This document shows positions 56,500 through 64,000 of a stretch of 64,000 nucleotides of DNA, in pieces. The stretch comes from Prochlorococcus sp. AG-409-J19 (GTDB taxonomy: Bacteria; Cyanobacteriota; Cyanobacteriia; PCC-6307; Cyanobiaceae). Position 1 is the stretch's first letter, and each line of letters opens with the position of its first letter. The translations under genes and the position numbers were made by a program. The notes under the pieces are model-generated. The model was given only the letters and a program-made list of their open reading frames with translations, did not search any database and was not told the origin of the DNA. Location: positions 21,739-85,738 of the forward strand of contig QCKC01000005.1 in NCBI GenBank assembly GCA_003215635.1. The letters run 5' to 3'.

Positions 56500-57771
56500 A
56501 TGACTCCTGAGCGTTTGGGTGTGCTTTGGGGTATTACTGTCTTTGCAGGGGCAGGGGCAAGGCTTTTGGCTGCTTTTACAGGCCTCCCTGGAGTAGTCCT
56601 TTTGTTGCTTTCGGGTTTATTGATAGGTCGTTCTGGTTTGGGGATAGTCGAGCCGTTGGATTTAGGACAAGGTCTCGAAACTATTGTCGGTTTGTTGGTC
56701 AGTCTTGTTTTGTTCGATGGAGGATTAAACCTTCGCCTCCCAGGAGGAACGATCAAATCCACAGTATTGCGGATTTCTCTTATAAGACTTGTAGTTTCTC
56801 TGGCGGCTGGCTGGCTTGCCGCGCATTGGTTAGCTGGATTAGGTTGGTCAGTTGCTGGTGTATACAGCGCAATTGTTCTTGCTACTGGGCCAACTGTAGT
56901 AACCCCCTTGGTTCAGCAGATTCGTTTGGCTCCTCCTTTAGGAGATGTTTTAGAGGCAGAAGGTTTGGTTTTAGAGCCTATTGGTGCAGTTTTGGCTTTA
57001 TTGCTTTTGGAGTTAGTGCTTGGCGATCTACATGGTTGGAGAGAGGTTCTGCTGGGGTTGTTTTCTCGTCTTGGGGGCGGTGTTCTTATAGGCCTTTTAG
57101 CTGGTTGGGTGCTTTCAGAGGGATTAAGGATCCTTAGACCAGACCCTTCTGTTGGACTGAGATTGCAGTTAACTCTTGGAGTCCTTTTCTTGTTGTACGG
57201 AGGTTGTGAATGGTTTTTGCCTGAATCTGGTTTGCCTGCTTCTGTAGCTGCAGGCTTTGTTGTTGGACGTCGCCCGGCTACAGAGGCGGATCAACTTGAT
57301 GAATTGATTAGGGAATTGGCTCGACTAGCTATCACTATGTTGTTCCCTTTGTTAGCAGCTGATGTTTCATGGGGTGAGTTGAGTCCTTTGGGATGGGGAG
57401 GGGTGACTTGTGTTTTGGTGTTAATGCTTGTAGTTAGGCCTGTTGCAGTTAGTTTGGCTACTATTGGTCTCCCTTTGGATCTTAAGCAGAAGCTATTCCT
57501 TGGATGGTTAGCCCCAAGAGGGATAGTTACTGCGGCTGTTGCATCTTTGTTTGCGATACGTCTTGAGCAGGCAGGTGTTTTGGGCGCAGGACGACTTCAA
57601 GGACTAGTTTTTCTAACAATTTTGATGACAGTTGGTATTCAAGGTCTTACTGCTCAGCCACTGGCAAAAGTATTAGGACTGCTAGCAGTCCAAGAAAATT
57701 CTGAACCTAAGGAAAACGATTCAGATACATCCTCTAATCCTGTGGCGATCTTTACCGATTCTGGCCAATAA
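56500..57771 (+). CDS. Na+/H+ or K+/H+ antiporter, CPA1 (NhaP-like) family
   Basis: Encodes 423 residues with about twelve or thirteen membrane helices. [11 protein letters not shown] and the [14 protein letters not shown] / [20 protein letters not shown] region hold the ion-binding carboxylates of CPA exchangers, and [19 protein letters not shown] is the conserved late helix. The family exchanges protons for sodium or potassium. The final 50 nt overlap the convergent gltX gene, so the polar tail ([16 protein letters not shown]) is encoded by DNA used on both strands. Confidence 0.9.
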   Translation: MTPERLGVLWGITVFAGAGARLLAAFTGLPGVVLLLLSGLLIGRSGLGIVEPLDLGQGLETIVGLLVSLVLFDGGLNLRLPGGTIKSTVLRISLIRLVVSLAAGWLAAHWLAGLGWSVAGVYSAIVLATGPTVVTPLVQQIRLAPPLGDVLEAEGLVLEPIGAVLALLLLELVLGDLHGWREVLLGLFSRLGGGVLIGLLAGWVLSEGLRILRPDPSVGLRLQLTLGVLFLLYGGCEWFLPESGLPASVAAGFVVGRRPATEADQLDELIRELARLAITMLFPLLAADVSWGELSPLGWGGVTCVLVLMLVVRPVAVSLATIGLPLDLKQKLFLGWLAPRGIVTAAVASLFAIRLEQAGVLGAGRLQGLVFLTILMTVGIQGLTAQPLAKVLGLLAVQENSEPKENDSDTSSNPVAIFTDSGQ

Positions 57772-59151
57772 ACTCCAGGAAGTTAGTAGATCTGGTCCTT
57801 GCATTTCTCTAAGTAGTGCAGCTCTCAGAGTTTTCATTATTAATCCTTTCTTTATAGAATAATCTTTAGAAATAGATGTTATTAGATCATTGGCTTTGTT
57901 GATTTCTATTCCATCCCATGGATTTTTCTCCAATTCTAACAATAGATTTTTCAAGGCTTCTTTTGCCCCAGGCAAAGAAAGTTGTTTTAAAGCATCATCA
58001 TTTGGTTTTATTTCTTCAAAGAAAGGTTTTGCTTGAGATATTCCATCTTGTAAAAGTACCAATGATGAGCTAATAAGATTAGATAAGTCTTTGCACCATT
58101 GATCCTCTGGAAGCGACCAGCCAGAATTAATCCAGAGAGGTTTTAGATTTTCAAGTAGTTTTTCTGCAGACCAGCTGTGAATAACTTGTGAATTTAACCA
58201 ATTCAATTTATCCCAATCAAACTTTGCACCTGCTTTATTAACTTTTTCCAAGTTAAATACTTTTGATGCTTCTTCTAAAGTGAATTTCTCGCTCATCCCA
58301 TCAGGTACTGACCAGCCTAGCATTGTCATGTAATTAGCCATTGCATTAGAGGTATATCCCATTCGTTTAAAATCATTAATAGAGGTAACTCCATCACGTT
58401 TTGATAATTTGCGGCCCTCAGAATTAAGAATTAGTGGCGTATGGGCAAACTCAGGCTTTTTTAATCCGAGGGCTTCGTATAAAAGAATTTGTTTGGCTGT
58501 GTTCGCAATATGATCTTCGCCTCTTATTACATGTGTTATGTCCATTTGTGCATCGTCAACTACCACTACGAGGTTGTAAAGCGGATCACCTATTTCGTTG
58601 TTCAGGGCACGTCTGGCTATCACCATGTCCCCTCCAAGATCGGATCCAGTCCAAGACATAGGGCCTCTAACTAGATCGTTCCATGTAATTAAGGCATTGT
58701 TCTCTATTCGAAAACGAATTACTGAACTTCTTCCTTGGGCTTGAAAGTCAGCTATTTGCTCATTAGATAGTGCTCTATGGCGATTGTCATATTTGGGAGC
58801 TTGCCCAGTTTCTTTTTGCTTAGTTCTGAGTGCTTCGAGTTCTTGTTCACTGGTATAGCAACGATATGCTAAGCCACTATCAAGTAGTTGCTGTATAGCT
58901 TCGCGATGGGCAGTGATTGATTGGCTTTGAATATAGGGAGGTTCATCCCACTCAATACCAAGCCATTCAAGACCCTGGAGAATATTCTTGGTGAATTCAG
59001 GTTTAGATCGCTCTTTATCGGTGTCTTCAATGCGAATTAAAAATTTTCCTTCTTGATTGCGAGCAAATAGCCAATTAAAAACAGCGGTTCTTGCTGTCCC
59101 TATATGCAATGTCCCCGTAGGGCTAGGTGCTAGCCGGACTCGTACGGTCAA
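57721..59151 (-). CDS. gltX: Glutamyl-tRNA synthetase
   Basis: Encodes 476 residues of a class I synthetase. The HIGH-like motif is [14 protein letters not shown] near residue 17, and the KMSKS-like motif KLSKRDG near residue 240. [15 protein letters not shown] and [14 protein letters not shown] confirm GluRS. In cyanobacteria it is non-discriminating and also charges tRNA-Gln with Glu for later amidation. The product also feeds tetrapyrrole synthesis by way of tRNA-Glu. Its 3' end overlaps the antiporter gene by 51 nt. Confidence 0.96.
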   Translation of the reverse strand: MTVRVRLAPSPTGTLHIGTARTAVFNWLFARNQEGKFLIRIEDTDKERSKPEFTKNILQGLEWLGIEWDEPPYIQSQSITAHREAIQQLLDSGLAYRCYTSEQELEALRTKQKETGQAPKYDNRHRALSNEQIADFQAQGRSSVIRFRIENNALITWNDLVRGPMSWTGSDLGGDMVIARRALNNEIGDPLYNLVVVVDDAQMDITHVIRGEDHIANTAKQILLYEALGLKKPEFAHTPLILNSEGRKLSKRDGVTSINDFKRMGYTSNAMANYMTMLGWSVPDGMSEKFTLEEASKVFNLEKVNKAGAKFDWDKLNWLNSQVIHSWSAEKLLENLKPLWINSGWSLPEDQWCKDLSNLISSSLVLLQDGISQAKPFFEEIKPNDDALKQLSLPGAKEALKNLLLELEKNPWDGIEINKANDLITSISKDYSIKKGLIMKTLRAALLREMQGPDLLTSWSLLARIGKDRHRIRGCI

Positions 59152-59172
59152 GATGATTGATGCTAGTGGTTA

Positions 59173-59246
59173 CGGGACCGACGGGATTCGAACCCGCAAC
59201 TTCCGCCGTGACAGGGCGGTGCTCTAACCGGTTGAACTACGGTCCC
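59173..59246 (-). tRNA. tRNA-Asp (anticodon GUC)
   Basis: Read on the minus strand this is a complete 74-nt tRNA: acceptor GGGACCG pairs with CGGTCCC, the D arm has AACCGGTTA, and the anticodon arm CCGCC-CTGTCAC-GGCGG gives GUC at 59210-59212. The T loop is TTCGAAT and the discriminator base G. CCA is not encoded. It is 21 bp upstream of gltX. Confidence 0.97.
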
Positions 59247-59256
59247 AGATCTAAAA

Positions 59257-59283
59257 CTCCAGTGGTTTGCTCACTTACTGGAG
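59257..59283 (-). terminator. Terminator-like hairpin upstream of tRNA-Asp
   Basis: On the minus strand CTCCAGT pairs with ACTGGAG around a 13-nt loop, followed directly by TTTT. It would stop transcripts coming from the 62-aa protein gene about 10 nt before tRNA-Asp begins, so the tRNA and gltX may have their own start or rely on readthrough. Confidence 0.5.
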
Positions 59284-59513
59284 GCTGAATTGTGTCGAGT
59301 GGTCGACTGTTGAAGTATCAACCTCAGCCATGCCTTAAGTCAACTGAGTTGTTGAAGTATTTTCAATTAGTGAGGGTCGTGTTAGTCATCAAAGCTGAGT
59401 GAGTTCAATTAATTCGCACACTTTTTCATGACATGAAGAAATCACGGGAAATCCTTTGCGAAAGGTTGGAGACCTTTTGGTTTAAATATTCGCACCTCGC
59501 TAAAGGGAAACAA

Positions 59514-59702
59514 TCATGGACGGAATCCTGCCGGCTCAATAAGCCTGACCTGATTTCCGCGCGCAGTGAACTCTCTGCCTTGATCGCTTTGAACGACCAC
59601 GCGGCCTCCTGATTTGACTCGGATTACGCGTGCTCGAACCCAACCAAGAGCGGCAGATTCGAGCACCTTCACGACATCGCCAGGTTGAAGATCCAACTCC
59701 AT
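59514..59702 (-). CDS. Hyper-conserved 62-aa picocyanobacterial protein (PSHCP), Tudor/SH3-like
   Basis: From the ATG at 59702 the product is 62 residues: MELDLQPGDVVKVLESAALG, GWVRARVIRVKSGGRVVVQS, then REFTARGNQVRLIEPAGFRP. Length and sequence agree with my memory of PSHCP, a protein almost invariant in marine Prochlorococcus and Synechococcus with a Tudor-like fold and RNA-binding activity. Alternating hydrophobic/basic strands fit a small beta barrel. It lies between tRNA-Trp and tRNA-Asp. Its DNA is about 57% GC (102 of 180 bases counted, 59521-59700), far above neighbours. An upstream frame extension would run into the tRNA-Trp and is rejected. Confidence 0.9.
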   Translation of the reverse strand: MELDLQPGDVVKVLESAALGWVRARVIRVKSGGRVVVQSDQGREFTARGNQVRLIEPAGFRP

Positions 59703-59738
59703 TCTGAAAACTAGGAAACTGCAGGGAGGGTCATCGGA

Positions 59739-59811
59739 CGCGCCGTGGAGGACTCGAACCCCCGACATCAGGTTTTGGAGACCTGCGTTCTACCAACTGA
59801 ACTAACGGCGC
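59739..59811 (-). tRNA. tRNA-Trp (anticodon CCA)
   Basis: A 73-nt tRNA on the minus strand: acceptor GCGCCGT pairs with ACGGCGC, the anticodon arm CAGGT-CTCCAAA-ACCTG gives CCA (59776-59778), and the T arm has GGTTCGAGTCC. The discriminator is G and CCA is not encoded. It sits between rplS and the 62-aa gene, all on the same strand. Confidence 0.97.
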
Positions 59812-59831
59812 ATGTAAATGGACCAGTGGAC

Positions 59832-59850
59832 CCATCGCTTTTAGCGATGG
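59832..59850 (-). terminator. Perfect 7-bp hairpin between rplS and tRNA-Trp
   Basis: CCATCGC and GCGATGG pair around a 5-nt loop. There is no U-tract, so it may be a processing stem that separates the L19 mRNA from the tRNA precursor, or a weak terminator. Confidence 0.5.
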
Positions 59851-59876
59851 TATTTGGATTGAACGAGGCCTAAACC

Positions 59877-60356
59877 TCAGCGATCGAAGCGCTGCTTCAC
59901 GCGGGTTGCTTTGCCAACCCGTTCCCGCAGATAGAAAAGCTTCGCTCTTCTTACTTTACCTCGACGTTCAACCTTTATAGAGGCGACCTGAGGGCTATGC
60001 ATCATGAAAATTCTTTCTACTCCAATCCCTTGGAATATTCTTCGAACGGTAATGGTTTCATTAAGTCCTCCATGTCGTTTGGCTATTACGACCCCTTCAT
60101 AAGGCTGGACTCTCTCTTTGTTGCCTTCACTTATTCGAACTCCAACACGAACAGTATCTCCAACATAGATTTCTGGAACTTTCTTCTTTAGCTGCTCTTT
60201 TTCGAAACTTTGGATAATTGATTCAGCTGTGAGCTTCGCAGGCTTTTTGTTTGCAGGCTTGCTATCAGCTGCTATTGCCTTCCCTTCGGTTGGTTGTTCT
60301 GATTGCTCAGCTTGAGGACCCTCTAATGTCGAGGTTTGGTTCGAATCAGCGCTCAT
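59877..60356 (-). CDS. rplS: 50S ribosomal protein L19 with N-terminal extension
   Basis: Encodes 159 residues from the ATG at 60356 (MSADSNQTS); the frame can be read from a TTG at 60380. The canonical L19 core begins near residue 45 ([20 protein letters not shown]) and includes [20 protein letters not shown] and [20 protein letters not shown]. The roughly 40 extra N-terminal residues are Gln/Glu/Ala/Lys-rich and look disordered. L19 sits at the 30S-50S interface. Confidence 0.95.
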   Translation of the reverse strand: MSADSNQTSTLEGPQAEQSEQPTEGKAIAADSKPANKKPAKLTAESIIQSFEKEQLKKKVPEIYVGDTVRVGVRISEGNKERVQPYEGVVIAKRHGGLNETITVRRIFQGIGVERIFMMHSPQVASIKVERRGKVRRAKLFYLRERVGKATRVKQRFDR

Positions 60357-60700
60357 CCCAGCTCCAGTTTCTTTCGCCAAAGATACATTGTAACTGCTCG
60401 TTAATCAGGTTAGTGAATTTTGTTTGATTTCTGTTGTTGCAAGGTTTTTAACAACCAGGCTTTGAGTTCTTTAAAGAATTGGGTGACACTCTCTCTTCAA
60501 GAGTAGTAAGGCTTACAGGAATTGCCGTATTTCAAATTTTGGTGGTTTTAACTAGGCAATTTCCAGTAAGCCTTGATTCTTCTAGAGTTTTCTCAGCGAA
60601 TCCTAGAGTTATTGATATTCTGATATTGGCTATGGATCAAGATATTTCTTAGACATCAAGTTGATTTTTTATTGAATGACCCTTGTTCCCTCATAAGTAG
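60357..60700. other. Divergent promoter region of rplS and map, containing a long hairpin
   Basis: Three hundred and forty-four bases with no open frame. The middle contains the long inverted repeat described separately, plus several short palindromic pieces (TTCTTTAAAGAA near 60469 and CTCTT/AAGAG near 60495). Promoters for both genes must lie here but I cannot assign boxes with confidence. Confidence 0.5.
60508..60574. repeat. Long near-perfect inverted repeat (about 19-bp stem, 28-nt loop)
   Basis: AAGGCTTACAGGAATTGCC (60508-60526) pairs with the arm at 60555-60574, leaving one mismatch and one bulged base. The loop of 28 nt is AT-rich. There is no U-tract in either direction. It lies about 150 nt before rplS and about 130 nt before map, and could be a leader structure or a small RNA. 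Confidence 0.75.
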
Positions 60701-61534
60701 ATGAACCTTTTTTCCGATTTACTTGCTTCTTCTTCTTTGAACGCTGATGTAGGCCCTCGCATTCAGCAGAGGAGAGGTGTTGAAATAAAATCTGCAAGAG
60801 AGATCGAAATAATGAAAAAGGCCAGCAAAATTGTAGCTACAGTGTTAAGGGAAATCCCATCAATAGCAGAGCCTGGGAAGACAACTGCTGACTTAGATAA
60901 ATACGCAGAACGAAGAATTCGTGAGATGGGAGCGGTACCCAGCTTTAAGGGTTATCATGGATTCCCCTCAAGTATTTGTGCAAGTATTAATAATGAGGTT
61001 GTTCATGGAATACCAAACTCTAAGAAAGTAATTAAGACTGGTGATTTATTGAAAGTCGATACAGGGGCATATTTTGAAGGCTATCATGGTGATAGTTGTA
61101 TCACTATTTGTATAGGGGAAGTCCCTGAAATAGGCAAGAAGTTAAGTGAAGTAGCTCAAGAGGCTTTGATGGCAGGATTGGCGCAAATAAAGCCAAAAAA
61201 TACCCTTATGGATATAGCAGGAGCCATTGAAGATCATGTTAAATTGAATGGCTTTAGTGTTGTAGAAGATTACACAGGACATGGTGTTGGCAGGAATCTT
61301 CACGAAGAACCTTCCGTGTTTAATTTTAGAACAAATGATTTGCCAAATGTTGTTCTGAGACCTGGCATGACTCTTGCAGTTGAACCAATACTTAATTCTG
61401 GGGGAAAGGAATGTCGAACCCTTAGAGATCGGTGGACTGTGGTTACATTGGATGGGAGCCTTTCAGCTCAGTGGGAGCATACAATTCTGGTAACTTCTGA
61501 TGGTTGTGAGATACTTACTGATAGAGAAAAATAA
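60701..61534 (+). CDS. map: Methionine aminopeptidase, type I
   Basis: Encodes 277 residues. It removes the initiator methionine from new proteins. The five metal ligands are in [20 protein letters not shown] (two Asp), [13 protein letters not shown] (His), LAVEPIL (Glu) and [11 protein letters not shown] (Glu). The N-terminal 25 residues before [13 protein letters not shown] are an extension of the plain E. coli form. It ends 1 bp before the convergent SDR gene. Confidence 0.95.
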   Translation: MNLFSDLLASSSLNADVGPRIQQRRGVEIKSAREIEIMKKASKIVATVLREIPSIAEPGKTTADLDKYAERRIREMGAVPSFKGYHGFPSSICASINNEVVHGIPNSKKVIKTGDLLKVDTGAYFEGYHGDSCITICIGEVPEIGKKLSEVAQEALMAGLAQIKPKNTLMDIAGAIEDHVKLNGFSVVEDYTGHGVGRNLHEEPSVFNFRTNDLPNVVLRPGMTLAVEPILNSGGKECRTLRDRWTVVTLDGSLSAQWEHTILVTSDGCEILTDREK

Positions 61535-61535
61535 A

Positions 61536-62285
61536 TCATCCGCCATCTTCAGGTTCTTTTCTTAGTGCTTTTGAATATATAAATCTTGAAAGTTCAATTA
61601 TAGGCATTAATAAGTATGTAATTGGATTTGGTGTCACAATTATTAGGTTTAAATCAATTGATGCTAGTCTTAGAATCTGTTCGGCTACAAATTTTGGTGA
61701 CATTAGACCTATCGGATTTAACTTGGATTTAAATGGGCCGAGAATAAGTTTTCTGATCTTATACTTCTTTTTATTTTCTTTAGTTAAATTGCTCCATCTT
61801 AGGCTGATAATTTGACCAATTAAACGCTTACTTATTTCATAAGTTGGACTTAACGCAGGCTGTATTTCTGCTTCTGAGGTGTTAATCCAGATTTCTTTGG
61901 GGCGGCTATTTTCTGCCCCTTTCAGGCTGATTTCTTCAAACATTTCCATAATCCTCCAGGCACTTAAAGCATTTACTTCTAGAGATTCGTTTAGGCTTTT
62001 TGATGTTTGAGAATCGTGATGATTTATCCCGTGGTTAATTATCAATATATCTAAATGATCAAGAACTTCTTTCAAGGCAATTTCTTCTCCACATTTCCAA
62101 GCAACCCATTTTCGGAGACTGTTTCTTGAATCATCAATTTTTGGAATCGATCGGCATATACCTGTAATAACCGCACCACGTTCTTCAAGAGCTTCGGCTA
62201 ATGCTCTACCTAAGCTGCCATTAGCTCCGGTTATTCCTATATGGCAATTTGCCCATCTCTGACTTGAGGAAGAGAGATTTTTCAT
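61536..62285 (-). CDS. Short-chain dehydrogenase/reductase
   Basis: Encodes 249 residues. The NAD(P)-binding loop is GITGANGSLGRALAEALEER, INHGINHHDSQT takes the place of the NNAG motif, and the active site Tyr/Lys are in SPTYEISKRL (YxxxK). The C-terminal part has a hydrophobic, possibly membrane-associated segment (NPITYLLMPIIELSRFIY). The substrate is unknown. It is divergent from the P-loop gene. Confidence 0.85.
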   Translation of the reverse strand: MKNLSSSSQRWANCHIGITGANGSLGRALAEALEERGAVITGICRSIPKIDDSRNSLRKWVAWKCGEEIALKEVLDHLDILIINHGINHHDSQTSKSLNESLEVNALSAWRIMEMFEEISLKGAENSRPKEIWINTSEAEIQPALSPTYEISKRLIGQIISLRWSNLTKENKKKYKIRKLILGPFKSKLNPIGLMSPKFVAEQILRLASIDLNLIIVTPNPITYLLMPIIELSRFIYSKALRKEPEDGG

Positions 62286-62382
62286 TGAATTAGTCTTTAC
62301 GGAGGGATAATTAAATTTGATTTAGCCCTTGAGGAAAATAAAAGGGCGATTAAGATAACTAGATCCTTAGAAATTTTCGGTC

Positions 62383-63480
62383 ATGGGTACTACCTTAATG
62401 ATCGGATCTTGCGAGCCATTTAGTGGAAAGTCTGCGTTTGTATTAGGTCTTGCTAGTCAGTTGGTTTTTAAAAAGCAGAATATTCGCTTTGGAAAGCCTT
62501 TGGCAACAAGCCTTGAGCGAGATGAAAAAGAGACTTCATTGCCAACTCCTCTTGTTGATGATGATGTGAGTTTTATTGGATCTACTCTTGGATTGGCAGA
62601 TTCTCAACTCATCCATTCTCTTTCACTCTCTAGTCCTAGCGAATTAAATAAAAGACTTGCGAACTTTCAAGATAAGGTTGACATTGAGTTCGAGCTTTTT
62701 CGAAAACATCTTCAAAAGCCCTTTAGAGGTATCACTATTCTGGAAGCGGCTGGTAGTTTGCATGAAGGACTGTTGTTTGGCCTGAGCCTAGATCAATTAT
62801 CTAAAGGTTTAGATGCAAGGGTTTTGCTAGTACATATATGGAATGACAGCAGGAGTGTAGACGCTTTACTTGCGGCTAAGAAGCAGCTTGGGGAACGGAT
62901 GATGGGAGTGGTTTTGAATGCAGTTACTCCAGATGATGTTGGGGAGTTACGGAATACTGTGGTCCCAGCCTTAGAGGCTTTGGGAATTGAAGTTTTTGGA
63001 GTTATGCCAAGTTCTCCTTTGCTTAGGAGTGTCTCAGTCGGAGAATTAGCTAGGAGGCTTGAGGCGAGGGTTGTTTGTTGTGCTGATCGACTTGAATTGA
63101 TGGTGGAGAATCTCAGCATTGGTGCAATGAATGTGAACGCTGCAATGGAATTTTTTCGTCGCCGTCGCAATATGGCTGTAGTAACAGGAGCTGATCGAAC
63201 TGATATTCAGCTGGCTGCATTAGAAGCCTCAACTCAGTGTTTGATTCTCACGGGAGTAGGAGAGCCATTGCCTCAGTTGATTAATAGATCAGAAGAACTA
63301 GAGGTTCCTTTATTAAAAGTTGATCGAGACACTCTTTCTACTGTCGAGGTTATTGAACAGGCTTTTGGCCATGTTCGCCTTCATGAATCTGTGAAAGCTA
63401 AATATGCATTTCGCTTGGTTGAAGAGCATTGTGATCTGGCAAGGATTTTTGCTGGAATTGGTTTGGTTTTAAACGAATAG
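62383..63480 (+). CDS. P-loop ATPase with DRTGG domain (dethiobiotin synthase/Pta N-domain-like)
   Basis: Encodes 365 residues. The N-terminal domain (residues 1-210) has a P-loop in SCEPFSGKSAFVLGLASQL and resembles the dethiobiotin-synthase-like domain at the start of some phosphotransacetylases (VVLNAVTPDD, then GVMPSSPLLRSVSVGEL). The C-terminal domain (residues about 215-340) is of the DRTGG type, but the motif reads GADRTDIQLAA. There is no acetyltransferase domain. The role is unknown; sensing or regulation is possible. Confidence 0.8.
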   Translation: MGTTLMIGSCEPFSGKSAFVLGLASQLVFKKQNIRFGKPLATSLERDEKETSLPTPLVDDDVSFIGSTLGLADSQLIHSLSLSSPSELNKRLANFQDKVDIEFELFRKHLQKPFRGITILEAAGSLHEGLLFGLSLDQLSKGLDARVLLVHIWNDSRSVDALLAAKKQLGERMMGVVLNAVTPDDVGELRNTVVPALEALGIEVFGVMPSSPLLRSVSVGELARRLEARVVCCADRLELMVENLSIGAMNVNAAMEFFRRRRNMAVVTGADRTDIQLAALEASTQCLILTGVGEPLPQLINRSEELEVPLLKVDRDTLSTVEVIEQAFGHVRLHESVKAKYAFRLVEEHCDLARIFAGIGLVLNE

Positions 63481-63511
63481 GGAGACTAGCTGCTAGTTTC
63501 AAAGCAACTGA

Positions 63512-64000
63512 ATGGGGACTTCTTTGAGTCCTTCCCTCGATCTCCCGGAACTGAATAGTGTTGATACCTTGGCTCAGGAACTTGCCTTGCTTAAAGGCAA
63601 GGGGAAAAGGCGAATTGCTTTTTTAGGTAGTCGACACGTTCCGGTCGTGTCAATTCACTTGATTGAATTGATTGCTCGCTCATTAGCACAGGAAGGACAT
63701 TCTTTGATTACCTCAGGTTCTCAGGGGGTCAATGCAGCTGTTATTAGAGGAGTTTTAGAGGTGGCTCCTTCTTTATTGACTGTTCTACTTCCACAGAGTC
63801 TTTCGAGACAGGCACCAGAGATTCGTGATCAATTGGAACAGGTGCTTCATCTAATTGAAAAATCTGATAATGACGACTTGCCCTTGCCGATGGCAAGTAG
63901 TCTCTGCAATCAGGAAATTATTAATCGATGTGATCAATTGATCTGTTTCGCATTTCATGATAGTGAGACATTGCTAGCCAGCTGTCGCAATGCCGAGGAC
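63512..64000 (+). CDS. DprA/LOG-like Rossmann protein, 5' part (runs off the edge)
   Basis: The ATG at 63512 opens a frame of 163 codons that is still open at the window end. After a short polar lead (MGTSLSPSLDLPELNSVDTL) there is a strand-loop pattern RRIAFLGSRHVPVVSIHLIE and LITSGSQGVNAAVIRGVLE, like the nucleotide/DNA-binding fold of DprA and LOG proteins. The continuation QEIINRCDQLICFAFHDSET is also typical. Cyanobacteria use related proteins of unknown role. The 3' end is missing. Confidence 0.8.
   Translation, partial: MGTSLSPSLDLPELNSVDTLAQELALLKGKGKRRIAFLGSRHVPVVSIHLIELIARSLAQEGHSLITSGSQGVNAAVIRGVLEVAPSLLTVLLPQSLSRQAPEIRDQLEQVLHLIEKSDNDDLPLPMASSLCNQEIINRCDQLICFAFHDSETLLASCRNAED

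Noticed and set aside
56526..57137. 203-residue frame in another frame of the antiporter gene
   Set aside because: Rich in Cys, Trp, Arg and Phe in a way typical of a frame-shifted membrane protein; the antiporter frame is clearly the real one.
59703..59768. N-terminal extension of the 62-aa protein
   Set aside because: It would run through the mature tRNA-Trp sequence; the internal ATG at 59702 gives the known 62-residue length.
1..64000. CRISPR array, prophage, insertion sequence or genomic island
   Set aside because: No spaced direct repeats, no transposase or integrase frames and no terminal repeats were seen; the gene content is core.

Overview
The window reads as a stretch of core chromosome from a marine picocyanobacterium, most likely a low-light-type Prochlorococcus (inference). 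It carries photosystem I psaF/psaJ, cytochrome b6f petA/petC, ndhB, a high-light-inducible protein, vipp1/pspA, a cyAbrB regulator and a cobalamin gene. Base composition is AT-rich (roughly 40% GC by eye), genes are tightly packed with many 4-nt ATGA overlaps, and there is a 62-residue protein that I recognise as the Prochlorococcus/Synechococcus hyper-conserved protein. I see no insertion sequence, prophage, integrase or CRISPR array.

Layout. 1-10.4 kb (minus strand): sppA, aroH, a DUF2808 secreted protein, then rpmH-rnpA-PH-domain protein-yidC-DUF177-ycf46-like ATPase, then serS, rseP, rpsN and the 5' part of pnp. 10.5-20.2 kb: a DMT permease and two glycosyltransferases (+), a DciA-like protein (-), pspA/vipp1, a PLP aminotransferase and birA (+), then a MacB-type ABC ATPase and ndhB (-). 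20.3-26.4 kb (+): topA, a lipoprotein, a DUF2232 membrane protein, a CobT-like protein and a Tat-type lipoprotein resembling solute-binding proteins, all overlapping or nearly so. 26.4-34.7 kb: aldo/keto reductase and bifunctional nuclease (-), ribE (+), cyAbrB (-), then the cytochrome oxidase locus ctaC-ctaD-ctaE (-) divergent from ctaA-ctaB (+). 34.8-37.3 kb: an ABC-2 exporter pair split by a 53-bp CTCTT microsatellite, plus an unknown gene. 37.3-45.5 kb: a solitary groL, fabG, ispD, LD-carboxypeptidase, ubiA, ppx and a RodZ-like protein. 45.7-50.6 kb: petC-petA-lgt-cobM, DUF3067, tatC and a small membrane protein. 50.8-57.8 kb: an Rqc2/NFACT protein, gmk, psaF-psaJ, tsaD, hli, DUF1643 and a CPA1 antiporter. 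57.7-64 kb: gltX, tRNA-Asp, the hyper-conserved protein, tRNA-Trp, rplS, map, an SDR, a P-loop/DRTGG protein and a partial DprA/LOG-like gene.

How the genes fit together: most serve translation (rpsN, rpmH, rplS, serS, gltX, two tRNAs, tsaD, map, Rqc2), membrane biogenesis and protein export (yidC, tatC, lgt, sppA, rseP, vipp1), photosynthetic and respiratory electron transport, and cofactor synthesis (heme A, riboflavin, quinone/isoprenoid, cobalamin, biotin ligation). No obvious new multi-gene system stands out. The best leads are the GC-rich 62-aa protein between two tRNA genes, the microsatellite inside the ABC operon, a long hairpin in the rplS/map divergent region, a YidC with an inserted Ig-like segment, and the DUF2232-CobT-lipoprotein cluster.
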